DNA of 64,000 nt, from positions 480,001 through 544,000 of the forward strand of contig JAIGNY010000196.1 in NCBI GenBank assembly GCA_020152595.1. The letters run 5' to 3'. The notes under the pieces were generated by a model. The model saw only the letters and a list, made by a program, of their open reading frames with translations. It was not told the origin of the DNA and searched no databases. Source of the DNA: Chiridota heheva (Eukaryota > Echinodermata > Holothuroidea > Apodida > Chiridotidae). Shown here one piece after another: positions 12,819 through 24,526 of this stretch; the stretch's first letter is position 1; every line of letters begins with the position of its first letter. The translations under genes and the position numbers were made by a program.

Positions 12819-15256
12819 TGTCATTCTGTAAGTGTGGAACAGCATCATTCTGTAAGTCTGGAACAGCATTATTCTGTAAGTCTGGAACAGCATCATTCTG
12901 TAAGTATGGAACAGCATCATTCTGTAAGTATTGAACAGCATCATTCTGTAAGTATTGAACAGCATCATTCTGTAAGTATGGAACAGCATCATTCTGTAAG
13001 TATGGAACAGCATCATTCTGTAAGTATGGAACAGCATCATTCTGTAAGTATTGAACAGCATCATTGAACAGCATCATTCTGTAAGTATTGAACAGCATCA
13101 TTCTGTAAGTATTGAACAGCATCATTCTGTAAGTATGGAACAGCATCATTCTGTAAGTATGGAAGAGCATCATTCTGTAAGTCTGGAACAGCATCATTCT
13201 GTAAGTATAGAACAGCATCATACTGTAAGTATTGAACAGCATCATTCTGTAAGTATGGAACAGCATCTTTCTGTAAGTATAGAACAGCATCATTCTGTAA
13301 GTATGGAACAGCATCATTCTGTAAGTATGGAACAGCATTATTCTGTAAGTCTGGAACAGCATCATTCTGTAAGTATTGAACAGCATCATTCTGTAAGTAT
13401 GGAAGAGCATCATTCTGTAAGTCTGGAACAGCATCATTCTGTAAGTATAGAACAGCATCATTCTGTGAGTATGGAACAGCATCATTCTGTAAGTCTGGAA
13501 CAGCATCATTCTGTAAGTATAGAACAGCATCATTCTGTAAGTATTGAACAGCATCATTCTGTAAGTATTGAACAGCATCATTCTGTAAGTATGGAACAGC
13601 ATCATTCTGTAAGTATGGAACAGCATCATTCTGTAAGTATGGAACAGCGTCATTCTGTAAGTAAAGAACAGCATCATTCTGTAAGTATAGAACAGCATCA
13701 TTCTGTAAGTATTAAACAGCATCATTCTGTAAGTATGGAAGAACATCATTCTGTAAGTATGGAAGAGCATCATTCTGTAAGTATGGAACAGCATCATTCT
13801 GTAAGTATTAAACAGCATCATTCTGTAAGTATTGAACAGCATCATTCTGTAAGTATGGAACAGCATCATTCTGTAAGTATGGAAGAGCATCATTCTGTAA
13901 GTATGGAACAGCATCATTCTGTAAGTATAGAACAGCATCATTCTGTAAGTATTAAACAGCATCATTCTGTAAGTATGGAACAGCATCATTCTGTAAGTAT
14001 GGAACAGCATCATTCTGTAAGTATGGAACAGCATCATTCTGTAAGTATGGAACAGCATCATTCTGTAAGTATGGAACAGCATCATTCTGTAAGTATGGAA
14101 CAGCATCATTCTGTAAGTATGGAACAGCATCATTCTGTAAGTATTGAACAGCATTATTCTGTAAGTATGGAACAGCATCATTCTGTAAGTATGGAACAGC
14201 ATCATTCTGTAAGTATGGAACAGCATCATTCTGTAAGTATTGAACAGCATCATTCTGTAAGTCTGGAACAGCATCATTCTGTAAGTATGGAACAGCATCA
14301 TTCTGTAGGTATGGAACAGCATCATTCTGTAAGTATTGAACAGCATCATTCTGTAAGTATGGAACAGCATCATTCTGTAAGTATTGAACAGCATCATTCT
14401 GTAAGTCTGGAACAGCATCATTCTGTAAGTATGGAACAGCATCATTCTGTAAGTATTGAACAGCATCATTCTGTAAGTATGGAACAGCATCATTCTGTAA
14501 GTATGGAACAGCATCATTCTGTAAGTCTGGAACAGCATCATTCTGTAAGTATGGAACAGCATCATTCTGCAAGTATTGAACAGCATTATTCTGTAAGTTG
14601 AACAGCATCATTCTGTAAGTATGAAACAGCATCATTCTGTAAGTATTGAACAGCATCATTCTGTAAGTATTGAACAGCATCATTCTGTGTATGGAACAGC
14701 ATCATTCTGTAAGTATGGAACAGCATCATTCTGTAAGTATGGAACAGCATCATTCTGTAAGTATGGAACAGCATCATTCTGTAAGTATTGAACAGCATCA
14801 TTCTGTAAGTATGGAACAGCATCATTCTGTAAGTATGGAACAGCATCATTCTGTAAGTATGGAACAGCATCATTCTGTAAGTATGGAACAGCATCATTCT
14901 GTAAGTATTGAACAGCATCATTCTGTAAGTATGTAACAGCATCATTCTGTAAGTCTGGAACAGCATCATTCTGTAAGTATGGAACAGCATCATTCTGTAA
15001 GTATTGAACAGCATCATTCTGTAAGTCTGGAACAGCATCATTCTGTAAGTATTGAACAGCATCATTCTGTAAGTATTGAACAGCATCATTCTGTAAGTAT
15101 TGAACAGCATCATTCTGTAAGTATGGAACAGCATCATTCTGTAAGTATAGAACAGCATCATTCTGTAAGTATGGAACAGCATCATTCTGTAAGTATTGAA
15201 GAGCATCATTCTGTAAGTCTGGAATCGCATCATTCTGTAAGTCTGGAACAGTGTTC
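12819..15256. repeat. 24-bp minisatellite, about 100 units
   Basis: The consensus unit is GAACAGCATCAT followed by TCTGTAAGTATG. Variants fall mostly at one site (ATG, ATT, ATA or CTG before GAACAG), plus GAAGAG and TAAACAG types. A truncated unit near 13062 and irregular units near 14595 and 14687 break the phase. Because 24 is a multiple of 3, frames stay open for hundreds of codons on both strands (EQHHSVSM on plus, MLFHTYRM and NDAVPYLQ on minus). No promoter, splice or codon evidence supports translation. Nearly every unit has GTAAGT on the plus strand. Confidence 0.98.
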
Positions 15257-15944
15257 TTCCTTATAAATTACTTTACAAATGTATGGATTATTGTAAAGTT
15301 AAGAGATTTAGAAAACCCTTTGCAATCCTTAAACAATTATCACTTGAACAACAGAAAGACAAGCACTTAGTAAAACACTCAAAAGTACTCGGCTAATGCA
15401 AAATTGTCAGAAAATTGCCCAAATTTTGACAAAAATTAGTCGTAAGTACCACTTGCATCTTTGTGGAGGGTGTATGGTAACCTCTTAGCGAAACTAATGA
15501 CTGCTTGAGCTGAGCGAAATTTTATATCATCCTTATTATATTTGTTCTGCAATAATATTTATTGACTGTGGCAAATTTTACAATACTAGTGACTTTTGTC
15601 AACACTGCTATATTTGATCAATATGTGTATGCACAAATCGTTAAAAGGATCTATCACCTTTGATGGGTTGTAAACCTCTTTCGGTTTGCTTGAAAGCCCC
15701 GTCCAGCCAGATCTTGCGTTTTTGTGTCTTTTTTTCTTCAGACTTTGTGTGTATGCATGATTTATCTTACAGATATGAAGATTATTACAAGCCATTTCTT
15801 TTAGAATCAATGGAGATTAGCAAAATGGATTGATGTAGGGGAAGTAATAATAAATTCCATACTGGGAGAGTTTAACAAGTAAGATCTACAGTGCAGGCTG
15901 TTTTACAAAATGGGGAAATTATGATCTAAATTTCATTCCTTAAA
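15257..15944. other. AT-rich non-coding DNA, nothing recognised
   Basis: A minus-strand frame at 15586-15810 has locally higher GC but no recognisable family. Confidence 0.45.
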
Positions 15945-16640
15945 GGTGTATGGATATAGGTAAAGATTTTATATTCACCAGAAAGAGCTTTTATTCTGAA
16001 CAGAATAGTTTATTAAATTTTAAATTATGTCAAAAGTACCTGTAGTTTTGGCTAATCATAAGTTTGAAGAGTGTTTAATGTACAGAACAGGTGTGATGTG
16101 TGAAAGAGCTCAATATCTTTTTTATTTAAATTCATTTGCAGCAGCTTCTATTTTCAAAATGGATTTCTATTGTCAAAATGGGCTGGAATAAAGCCGTCAC
16201 ATTACCATTATACTCCTCTTTTGGTACTTAATAAACTCTGTACCAGAATAGCTAGCACTATTCTTGTACAGAGTATATCAAGTACCAAAAAAGGAGTATA
16301 ATGGTAATGTCAAGGCTTTATTTGAGTCCATTTTGACAATAAAATCCATTTTGAAAATAGAAGCTGCTGTTTTGACATTAAATTCAGTAACTGGAAATCA
16401 TTGAGACCGTTTTCTTGTGGTAATTGTTTTTATATGATGGAGATTCAAAACCTCTTGGCCATGTTCAATTGCTCCCATTCAACCAACGTTGGTGGAGGAT
16501 TGGAAAGCAATAAGTTTATTTAAGGAAATTTATAGGTTCTCTTGATGTGATGTCATCAAATTTGTATAATTTATTATAATAAGGCCTGATAATTCAAAAT
16601 GCTGTAAAATGGTTGATTTATAACCGATTTTGATGGACCT
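15945..16640 (+). mobile_element. Dispersed repeat family, copy A (carries a foldback insertion)
   Basis: Matches 46590-47575 in order: TTCTGAACAGAATAG, a segment near TAGTTTTGGCTAATCA, TTCAGTAACTG, CATTCAACCAACGTTGG (copy B CATTGAAAGAAACGTTGG), and AAAATGGTTGATTTATAACC with GATTTTGAT. The left end reads TTAAAGGTGTATGG, like the ends at 21203. Copy B lacks the foldback seen here. Confidence 0.7.
16139..16369. mobile_element. Foldback (palindromic) element, 231 bp
   Basis: The arms are near-perfect inverted repeats of about 115 bp. The left begins CAGCAGCTTCTATTTTC and the right ends GAAAATAGAAGCTGCTG; the arms meet around CTAGC near 16250 with almost no spacer. Direct TTTG lies on both sides, and removing the element restores similarity to copy B of the host repeat. 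Confidence 0.85.
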
Positions 16641-18870
16641 TTTTGCTGTTTTTTGGTTTCTAGCAAATTTTCTTTCAAATAAACTCAAGTTATTGCTGAC
16701 TCATTCGTTGTAGATGATGAGAATGTCTTCTGCACTTTTTTTTTTGTGTGGGACAGGGTACCACTGATCCCAGATTTGAGAATCAGCGACTTCCCTTCAA
16801 AACCTACGGAAGACGATCATGCATCACAAATATGCAAATCAAGATATTGAAATAGAAAGAAAAAATAATATTTAACTAATTTGTATGGATTTAAGCAAAT
16901 CCTTCTTAGCTAGTGTTACCTGGATGTGGTTGATTTCAAGCATGTGTTTCAAGCAAACAGCTCATAACCAGAAATTTTTAATTGTGTCATTTGATGTTGT
17001 AGCTTCTGAGATGGTTATCAGAACGACATGTTGAAAGCCAAAAGTCGGGAAAAGGAAATATTCCCTCAATGGGTGAAAGAGGCGATTGGAAATTGTACTA
17101 TCAAAGCATTCATAGCTTTATAGATTTTTTTGTTATAGAAACACTGTGTAAAACAAGACTGACAATTAGCAGGTGATTTTCATTGAGAACAGGTGTTCAG
17201 AATTTTGACTTTCTAAAGCAGTCTAAATTGAAATTGAATCTATCTGCATGAAAGTCCTTTATCTTTCCCTCATAACAACAGTCTGATCTATGTGAACTTT
17301 GGCTTTAGTGGATATATGGAAGAGTGACTCAACCATGTGCAATTTGCTTCTTTGCTATTGGATATTAACATGAGATTCATAAATAATTGTTATATTATTA
17401 TTGTTATTGATTTATTTCTTCACATGTGTAAGGCCACTGGCCTTTACAAAACATTAAGAAAGAAAATTTGCAATTTCTTCGAGATATATACAAAATATTA
17501 GTGCAAACATCTTGGGCAGAAAACAACAGAAAGTAGCGGAGGTTAAGACGAAGTAGAATTACATCACTTTTTAGGCCCCAAGTTTCTTTATAATAAGCGC
17601 CCATGTTCCGGGGCCATGTTCAGTGTGCTGCATTGTGTGAACTGGTTCTACACGTATATTATCCCCATAATAACCACCACAAAAAACATTGTGAGCGTCA
17701 GATGCAAAATAAGGAATGGCGTACAATTTCAACTGCCAAGACATGGCCAGTGATGTGATGCTTCAGTGCACATATACCCTTCACAATTTTGTATATATGT
17801 ACTGAAGCATGACTTCACTGGCCATGTTATTTTAAATCTTCAAATAAATTATGTTATCATGCAAAAAATACTAGGTGGGCGCTTGTTAGAGCTTAATACG
17901 TTGAATACAGTATATATAATTATATATAAGATAATTAAAAGGAACAAAATTGCCAACAAATATTCAAATTGCAAAGAAATATCTGGTACTAAACTGGAAG
18001 TTACATGTTTTCTTCTGAAACAGTTTTTTTCGCTTTTGGATATATGAGACTTGTAAAGCAATATAGGGAAGAAACTGATTTGCAACCTGAAGGAATTTGG
18101 AAAATATATTTTCAGTTAGTAAAAATAATGTAATTAATTTTTATTATGATATCATTACAATTATAATAAAAGTGAATATTTTTATATCTTAGTCCTGTAC
18201 CCCACTAAACTTCACCCTGCTGCACCCCCACCCCACAAATCCCCTTACTCCCACTTCTTTCAATAATGGAGTTTCCGTATGTATATTCCATTTTAATGTT
18301 TGCATTAATACAATTTGAAATATAAATATGAGTGTTAATAATTCCAAACATTACCAGAAAATAATAAATTCTTCTAAGTCATCCATTTGGTTTTCAAAGT
18401 AATTATTTTTTGTTTTGACCTGCATTTGCATTTGACACTTGACCTCTTGACATTTCCATAGACTAAGTAAATAAAGAGTTCTTTGTTATAGTACTTGTTT
18501 CTGCAGCTGCTGCCATTGGTATCATAGTAAAACTTGATTTATGACTAAATGGCATAATTTGTCAAAGTGTATTTTATATAAATGAACCAATATACAGGTG
18601 GAATTTTATGACTTTGTTCTCACAGGCCAAAAGACTGCATCAGGAATTATTGCCCTGATTCTCTAAAGTACTTTCAAAAGGATATGAACTGGCATGCATA
18701 TATATATGTGGGTACAGCACTAACAGCTAATTACGTGTAGTGTTGTCGTTCGTTCGTATGTACATCAAAGTTATTATATCAAATTGTATTCTATGATTTT
18801 GAAACATTTTTGAACTTTGTAAACTGGGCTGGTCAATATTCACTTATATTCACAAATATTTGAGCACACT
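16641..18870. other. AT-rich non-coding DNA, nothing recognised
   Basis: Several chance ORFs under 100 codons on both strands with no matching family. No repeats of note. Confidence 0.5.
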
Positions 18871-19425
18871 TTAAAGGATTAGTTCAGGGGTTAAGCAAGT
18901 CCATCTTATATGAAAGAGGACTTCAAAAGAAACAAAATAGTAAAGAAAGCATTCAAAAATCTTATTCCGTTAAGGAGATATCTAAGTTTGGTATCATTTG
19001 TGTAGAAACAAGTGAAATCAGACTAGTTGTGATGTCATAGCCTCAGATTTCTCAAAGTCTTTATGTATTCTATCATATTTTGTCCTGCGATTTTGTGGCT
19101 TAGAAACCATGGGATATGTCAAAAAAGTAGTAAAACTGAATCTTGGAAGGGTATTTATAATACACCACCTGAAGAAAGTTAAGAGGGAAAACAATTTAAA
19201 TAGTGAAAAAATCAAATAAAACTTCAAATACATTAACAATTATTAATTAAGAATGTGAGGATGAGGATGCCAATTTTCCATAGTAGACTTACAACACCAG
19301 TCATTTCTACACAGATAAGACAAAGCTTGAAACTTGAATATCTCAAGAGAATAAGACTTTTGAATGCTTTCTCCACCATTTTGTTTCCATTGAAGTCCTC
19401 TTTCTTTTATTGACATGCTTGACGT
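18871..19425. mobile_element. TIR element (AAGGATTAGTTCAG family), copy 1
   Basis: The left arm starts TAAAGGATTAGTTCAGG and includes AGAAACAAAATAGTAAAG; the inverted right arm at 19320-19425 mirrors it (CTCCACCATTTTGTTTCC, GAAGTCCTCTTTC). The last 20 or so bases of the right end are missing, cut off by the neighbouring tandem repeat. Other copies are at 43330 and 55736. No transposase: non-autonomous. Confidence 0.85.
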
Positions 19426-19429
19426 TAGC

Positions 19430-20215
19430 TAGTACGAGGTTGCTGTTTGCCTGTACCAGCTCATTTCTCATTCATTCAAGATTGCCATTAACTTATACTT
19501 ACTTGCAGCAAGCTAACTATAGCTTCAAACAGGCTCAGTTTTGTTCTGAAGCTTCGTTTGATTAAAAAAGGACAACTATTGAAGGATTACAATTGCAAGC
19601 TTGTGACAAGCTTAACGTGAGCTTGTTATTTCTATAACTCGTACAAGGTCGCTGTTAGTCTTACAAACTCACCTTTATCTCATACAAGCTTGCATTTGGC
19701 TTAATCCTGCTTAAATGAAGCGTTATAGCTTTAAACAAGCTCGTTTTTTTTCTGCAAGCTTTGAGAACGGTTCAGAATGGTGGATCGTTTAAAGGATTAC
19801 TGCTTCATGAAGGTTGCAGTTACAAATTTATGTTTTATTAATAAATGCTGACTTTAAGGGTTCCATTTGCACGTGGTGAGCTTACTATGTCTATATGTAG
19901 CTCATACTAGGTTACTGTTAGCTCATATGAGCTCAACCGTGATCTCATACAAGCTTGCATTTGGCTTAATTCTGCTTAAATAAATCGTTGTAGCTTTAAA
20001 CAAGCTCGTTTTTGTTCTGCAAGCTTTGAGAATGGTTCAGAATGGTGGATCGTTTAAAGGATTACTGCTTTATTAAGGTTGCAGTTACAAATTTATGTTT
20101 TAGTAATAGATGCTGACTTAAGGGATTCCAAAAAAATGACTACTTTGTAAAGTATAAGCTCGTGGCAAACTAGTAATGAGCTAACAGTGAGCCTAAAGTT
20201 AGCTTAGCATTTCTA
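19430..20215 (+). repeat. Tandem repeat, about 265-bp unit, three copies
   Basis: The last two units are close copies (CATACAAGCTTGCATTTGGC at 19681 and 19946, GGTTCAGAATGGTGGATCG in both). The first unit is more diverged. Rich in AGCTT and GAGCT palindromes. Confidence 0.85.
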
Positions 20216-21202
20216 TAAAGGTGTTGAAGAAAAATCTATTTAGCTTGAAAAGATGAAAATCAACTCTAGATTGGGTTGGACAGGTATCGTTGGATGTACT
20301 TTGCAAGAAAAAGGATTTTATCTTGTTTTCTTGTTTAATTAAATTGTCGTGATTCATCCACTTTAGATCAGTATTCATAATTTTTGCAAAAGAATACAAA
20401 TTATGAGATTAAATGTATGCTTACACAAATATACTCTGTTTAGAAAAAATATGCTCTAGTTTTCAAGCAAATAATTTTATTCATTTTCTAACTAACAGTT
20501 ATTTTTATGCTGCACATTCCGTACATTCTTATGATCTTCAGCAAGGTGTTTGGGAGATGATATTTTATGGGCTTGGACTTGTCAAAGGGTCATAAAATAA
20601 TCTGGTCATAAAAAATATTTTTTACGTGGTTCCGTACAATGCCTAGGCTTTTATGTTTGAAATTTTCTACCTTTCTTCTATTTTCTGTTTTTGAAGACCA
20701 TTTTAAGTGATTAATATTTGTTTGAACCATGTATTGTTATATTTTGTGTGTATTCTATGCCAAAAATAATCATGATGATGTTTCATCTACTTTGGATCAG
20801 TATGATCTAAATCTGCAATTTTGCAGTGCAGATTTTATTTATATTTTTTAATGAAAAGAAAGAAAACACGGACCACCAAATATGAAAAACTGTTTAGGAA
20901 TTTGTTCAAAGTTCTTTATCCAAACAAAGTGTATTCATTTTGTGCACTGAAAGTTGCTTTTATGATCTTCATCAGTGGCTTCAGATATGACTTTCTATTG
21001 GCTGAAGATGGTCAAATAATCTTGAGTGTATAATTATGTACCCATAAAGATAATTTGTTATCAGTTTCTTGCCTTTTGTATTTAAAGCATGTTTCAAGAG
21101 GAGAAATACAAAATTAAAAAGAAACATTTGATAACTGATAAAGATGCTCAAAAGCCACAAAATATTTCCAAGATGACAATATTTTAAAGTTTCGGAAGAG
21201 AC
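20216..21202. other. AT-rich non-coding DNA, nothing recognised
   Basis: No supported feature. Confidence 0.5.
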
Positions 21203-21204
21203 TT

Positions 21205-21867
21205 AAAGGTATATGGACAGGTGGAGATTTTGCCATATATATATTCCTTTACTATTCTGAATATTCATCAACCTATATTTATCAGAAATTTCCACTTGTT
21301 TCTAAGATATTCGCAAAAAAGTGGAAAATTAAGCCCCAAGAAATGACTGGATTTCCACTATTCAAAAAAAGTGTGTGATGTAAGAATAAGGACACAGCGA
21401 GGCCTACAATGCATAACATTCATGGCCGGATTTTTCACATTTCGGGATCAATTTTGTAAGAAAGTGTTTGTGGTGAGTGTTTATGAAGGGCATTTGTATC
21501 AATTTATGCAAAGTGGTTGCTACCTGGCCATATACCTTTGTGGTGAGTGTTTATGAAGGGCATTTATATCAGTTTATGCAAAGTGCTTGCTACCTGTCCG
21601 TATACCTTTGTGGTGAGTGTTTATGAAGGGCATTTGTATCAATTTATGCAAAGTGGTTGCTACTTGTCCATATACCTTTGTGGTCAGTGTTTATGAAGGG
21701 GGCATTTGTACTTGTCCATATACCTTTGTAGTGAGTGTTTATGAAGGGCATTTGTATCAGTTTATGCAAAGTGGTTGCTACATGTCCATATACCTTTGTG
21801 GTGAGTGTTTATGAAGGGCATTTATATCAGTTTATGCAAAGTGGTTGCTACCTGTCCATATACCTTT
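21205..21867. mobile_element. TIR element whose right end is a 70-bp tandem array
   Basis: The left end AAAGGTATATGGACAGGTGG is mirrored by the right end CTACCTGTCCATATACCTTT, and TA flanks both. From 21471 to 21867 the right-end sequence is repeated about six times at a 70-bp period (starts 21471, 21541, 21611, 21681, 21729 truncated, 21799). Each unit has GGTGAGTGTTTATGAAGGGC and the terminal CCATATACCTTT. A 70-bp period shifts frame, so the repeated peptides seen here are not a protein. Confidence 0.85.
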
Positions 21868-22228
21868 ACTGTTGTATTTACTGTTCTGCTTTTCAAATAC
21901 TTTGTAGTCCTTTGGAATCGTGTTTACATTTATCTGTAATGTTTTATTGCTTTCTTCATTTTGTCATTTTAAAGAATTTTGTAAAAAGAAAATTCATGTT
22001 AAGAATTTAACATTGACTTTTGGTAATTATTAGTAATTAGCAATCTCAAGTGTAATAAAAGAAACAATACAATGCATTCGGGTCAAAAGAAATTTGATCT
22101 TAAGATCTGTAAGGACCTTGTGAACCTTAAAGCAATGCTAACTCATAAAGAATACAAGCAAGCAAGTTTTCAGTGGATGATTTTTTGAAACTTCCCTTTC
22201 AATAATATCTCAAATATTTATATCTTCT

Positions 22229-22336
22229 TTAACCCTTACTCTGCCAGCATTTTTTTGAAAATGTGTTTGGGAGGTGGAGTCAAAGATGTGGCACCCAAAA
22301 CGACTTTAATATTGCCGCGTGGTAGAGTAAGGTTAA
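22229..22336. mobile_element. piggyBac-like MITE, array copy 1
   Basis: 108 bp including TTAA at both ends. The left end is TTAACCCTTACTCTGCC and the right end is GGTAGAGTAAGGTTAA (one G lost). TTAA duplication plus CCC...GGG termini is the piggyBac signature. Confidence 0.75.
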
Positions 22337-22471
22337 GCACAGGCTGATTATTGAAGGGTCCTCTGTCTTCCGAGCAGCAGAGTTGGGCTCATTCCACTTC
22401 AGTGACCCACTGGGCCCCCACCAGGATCATGCTGCATATAGTTTTGAGTCGACATACTTGTCCTGAGTTTA

Positions 22472-22579
22472 TTACCCCTTGCTCTACCTGCATTTTTTTT
22501 AAACGCGCTTGGAAGGCGGAGTCAAAGATTTGGCACCCAAAACAGTGATAATATCACTGCGTGGTAGAGTAAGGGTTAA
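22472..22579. mobile_element. piggyBac-like MITE, array copy 2
   Basis: Same element; the left TTAA has mutated to TTAC, the right is GGTAGAGTAAGGGTTAA. It begins 243 bp after copy 1. Confidence 0.75.
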
Positions 22580-22713
22580 GCACAGGCCAATTATTGAAGG
22601 GTCCTCTGACTTGGGAGCAGCAGAGTTGAGCTCATTCCGCTTCAGTGACCCACTGGGCCCCTGCTGAGTTGTGCTGCATATAGTTTTGAGTTGGCACACT
22701 TGTCGTGAGTTGA

Positions 22714-22822
22714 TTAACCCTTAATCTACCAGCACTTTTTTGAAAACGCCCTTGGAAGGTGGAGTCAAAGATGGGGCACCCAAAGCAGCGATAATATCAC
22801 CGCGTGGTAGATTAAGGGTTAA
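22714..22822. mobile_element. piggyBac-like MITE, array copy 3
   Basis: The best-preserved copy: TTAACCCTTAATCTACC at the left and GGTAGATTAAGGGTTAA at the right, perfect inverted ends with intact TTAA on both sides. It ends 64 bp before the exon at 22887. Confidence 0.8.
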
Positions 22823-22886
22823 TGATTGGTGATGTTGCATATGTAGCTGAAATACATCTTTAAAACTCCTTTCTTTTTTTCATCAG

Positions 22887-22949
22887 GGTAACTACCAGCA
22901 GGACAGGGGGTATCCTCGCCCCCCTCAGCAGGGTCAGCGGCGATACTGA
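22887..22949 (+). CDS. Terminal coding exon, SS18/SYT-like (partial gene)
   Basis: This is a 63-nt exon, too short to stand out as an ORF. It is preceded by a good 3' splice site: a pyrimidine tract (CTTTCTTTTTTT) followed by CATCAG at 22881-22886. Read in phase 0 it encodes GNYQQDRGYPRPPQQGQRRY and then TGA. Its Gln/Tyr/Pro/Arg content and GC-rich codons contrast sharply with the AT-rich flanks. Vertebrate SS18 and SS18L1 (BAF chromatin-remodelling subunits with a QPGY-rich C-terminal activation domain) end in GNYQQ. In human SS18 the last exon encodes about eight residues starting with Gly after a phase-0 intron, the part lost in SS18-SSX fusions. The start residue, phase and NYQQ match that arrangement; the 15 extra residues would be an invertebrate extension. 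No other SS18-like exon is visible upstream, so the preceding intron would exceed 22.8 kb. Alternatives are another Gln/Arg/Tyr-rich RNA-binding or coactivator protein. Confidence 0.5.
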   Translation, partial: GNYQQDRGYPRPPQQGQRRY

Positions 22950-23440
22950 GTCACATTGGATGAATCAGCTTGTGCCAAATGGAAGTGATGTTATTGGCTA
23001 CCGTGCACCTCGCCCATGTATTTCTGTTTTGTTTTTGATCTAGAATATTTTCTCTTTCGTTGGTGTATGAACTAGTTCCAAAAAATTATTTTTTACTTAA
23101 AAAGAACCTAGAATTCTAAGGTTAACTCTTATAAGTATGAAAATAAGTATTTTTAGATTCTCAATTAAAAGATTTTTGATACCTGCAAAATTTATTATGT
23201 AAACTTGGAAAGACAGATGAAACCTTTTACCTATCTTATATTATTTCATTTCAGTCATTGATAATGCATGTCCTCTTAAATTTTGATTGGGGATATGGCT
23301 TTGGGGTATGGCTAAGATTCAAACAAATTCTTGCCAGAATCTGCCACTCTCCTTCGAAAAAAGTGACTAAAACACAATGGATTAACATAAGACAATAGAA
23401 AGGTGTGTTTATTCATACATCACATGTTTGTTTATCAACA
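22950..23440 (+). other. Probable 3' UTR start of the SS18-like gene
   Basis: This is the sequence directly after the TGA of the terminal exon. The first 80 bases are GC-richer than the flanks, then it becomes AT-rich. I find no AATAAA; the variant ATTAAA occurs at 23164-23169 and is the nearest plausible polyadenylation signal. The end of the UTR is unknown. Confidence 0.35.
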
Positions 23441-23680
23441 CATTAAAATGGTCAATTTAGAAGCTGGAATTTGAATGTAAAATTTGGTATTTTCATGGAT
23501 TTTCATGCAATGTAAATATTGTAGCTGTTCATAGATTTTATTATTACAATGTCTAAATTCCTTAAATGCAGGTAGCTTCACTCTGATAAATGTAATTGCA
23601 TGTTGACAGAACTCCATGCATTGAACAATGTTATGTGTGAAATAATCTTTTCCATCCACAATTTCCTTTTGTTATTTTAA

Positions 23681-24522
23681 CCCTTAAACACCTGCCGAAT
23701 CGAAAACTTGACTGCAAATTTTTGGGATGTTTTATTCAAGCTTAATTCTCTAAAAAATCCTTTCATTTTCTGTCAATACAAGTTTCTTTTATATGAATGC
23801 TAAGACAATGAAGTTTACTATATAAGAGTCAAACTGATGAAAATATTGACATAAATATGATAATTTTGCAATTTTTCGCAATAATACAGCATTTTTTCAA
23901 CTTTTTTAGCTTGTAATTTTTTGCTTGTGAATAATGAAAATGAAGGATTTTGTAATATGTATAATTAGTTTTGACACTTTTTTAGCTTGTAGAACCTGTG
24001 ACCTTTTTTGACCACTGAGCTGTGTAATAATGAAAATTGTGTTTGAAGGATTTTGATTGTGACATTAAGCTCATATGGGATAGTGTAATGTATAATTATG
24101 TTTTTGCAAAAAATTTCATTGAAAAATTGGTCTAAAAAGGCTGAAAATCATGGAGTTTTGCAGAACTTTTGCCAAAAAAAGAGATTGATGATAGGTACTG
24201 TATTTTTACTCATTGAAGTGTTCACTACTGGTACACATGTTTTTGGACAAAGGAAAGGTCCTGAAGTAAAATTAGTGAGTGTTTGAAGACTGTTTTTTTT
24301 TTGACGATATTTTCTGACATTTTCGTTTTTAGCCATTTTCAAAGCTTACTCCAAAATTCCATTATAACCCTCATCAAAAATATTGGTTTTTGGTAGAACT
24401 AGAATAGCTCTTTCAAATTATACCACGATCAGTGCTGTAGGCCTACAGTAAGGTCCAGATTTCATTGTTTGAAAATAGCACTTCAAAATCCACAATAATA
24501 TTGTCAATCCGGTGTTTAAGGG
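23681..24522. mobile_element. piggyBac-like non-autonomous element, 842 bp
   Basis: The termini CCCTTAAACACC and GGTGTTTAAGGG are perfect 12-bp inverted repeats, each flanked by TTAA (23677-23680 and 24523-24526). The interior is AT-rich with no transposase frame. It lies just downstream of the SS18-like 3' UTR. Confidence 0.8.
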
Positions 24523-24526
24523 TTAA

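Larger units (their letters stand above)
22229..22822 (+). repeat. Tandem array of MITE plus 134-bp spacer (242-243 bp period)
   Basis: Two full units and a final MITE. The spacers, starting GCACAGGC and containing AAGGGTCCTCTG, GAGCAGCAGAGTTG and GTGACCCACTGGGCCCC, are about 90 percent alike. The whole unit was therefore duplicated after the MITE inserted. Confidence 0.85.

Noticed and set aside
12796-15266. Long open frames on both strands encoding 8-residue repeats (EQHHSVSM, MLFHTYRM, NDAVPYLQ)
   Set aside because: The 24-bp unit length keeps every stop-free frame open. Both strands and several frames are open at once, variants are mostly amino-acid changing, and there is no promoter, splice or codon support.
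21371-22010. Repeated peptide (FVVSVYEGHLYQF) frames
   Set aside because: The underlying period is 70 bp, which changes frame each unit; the sequence is the terminal repeat of a TIR element.
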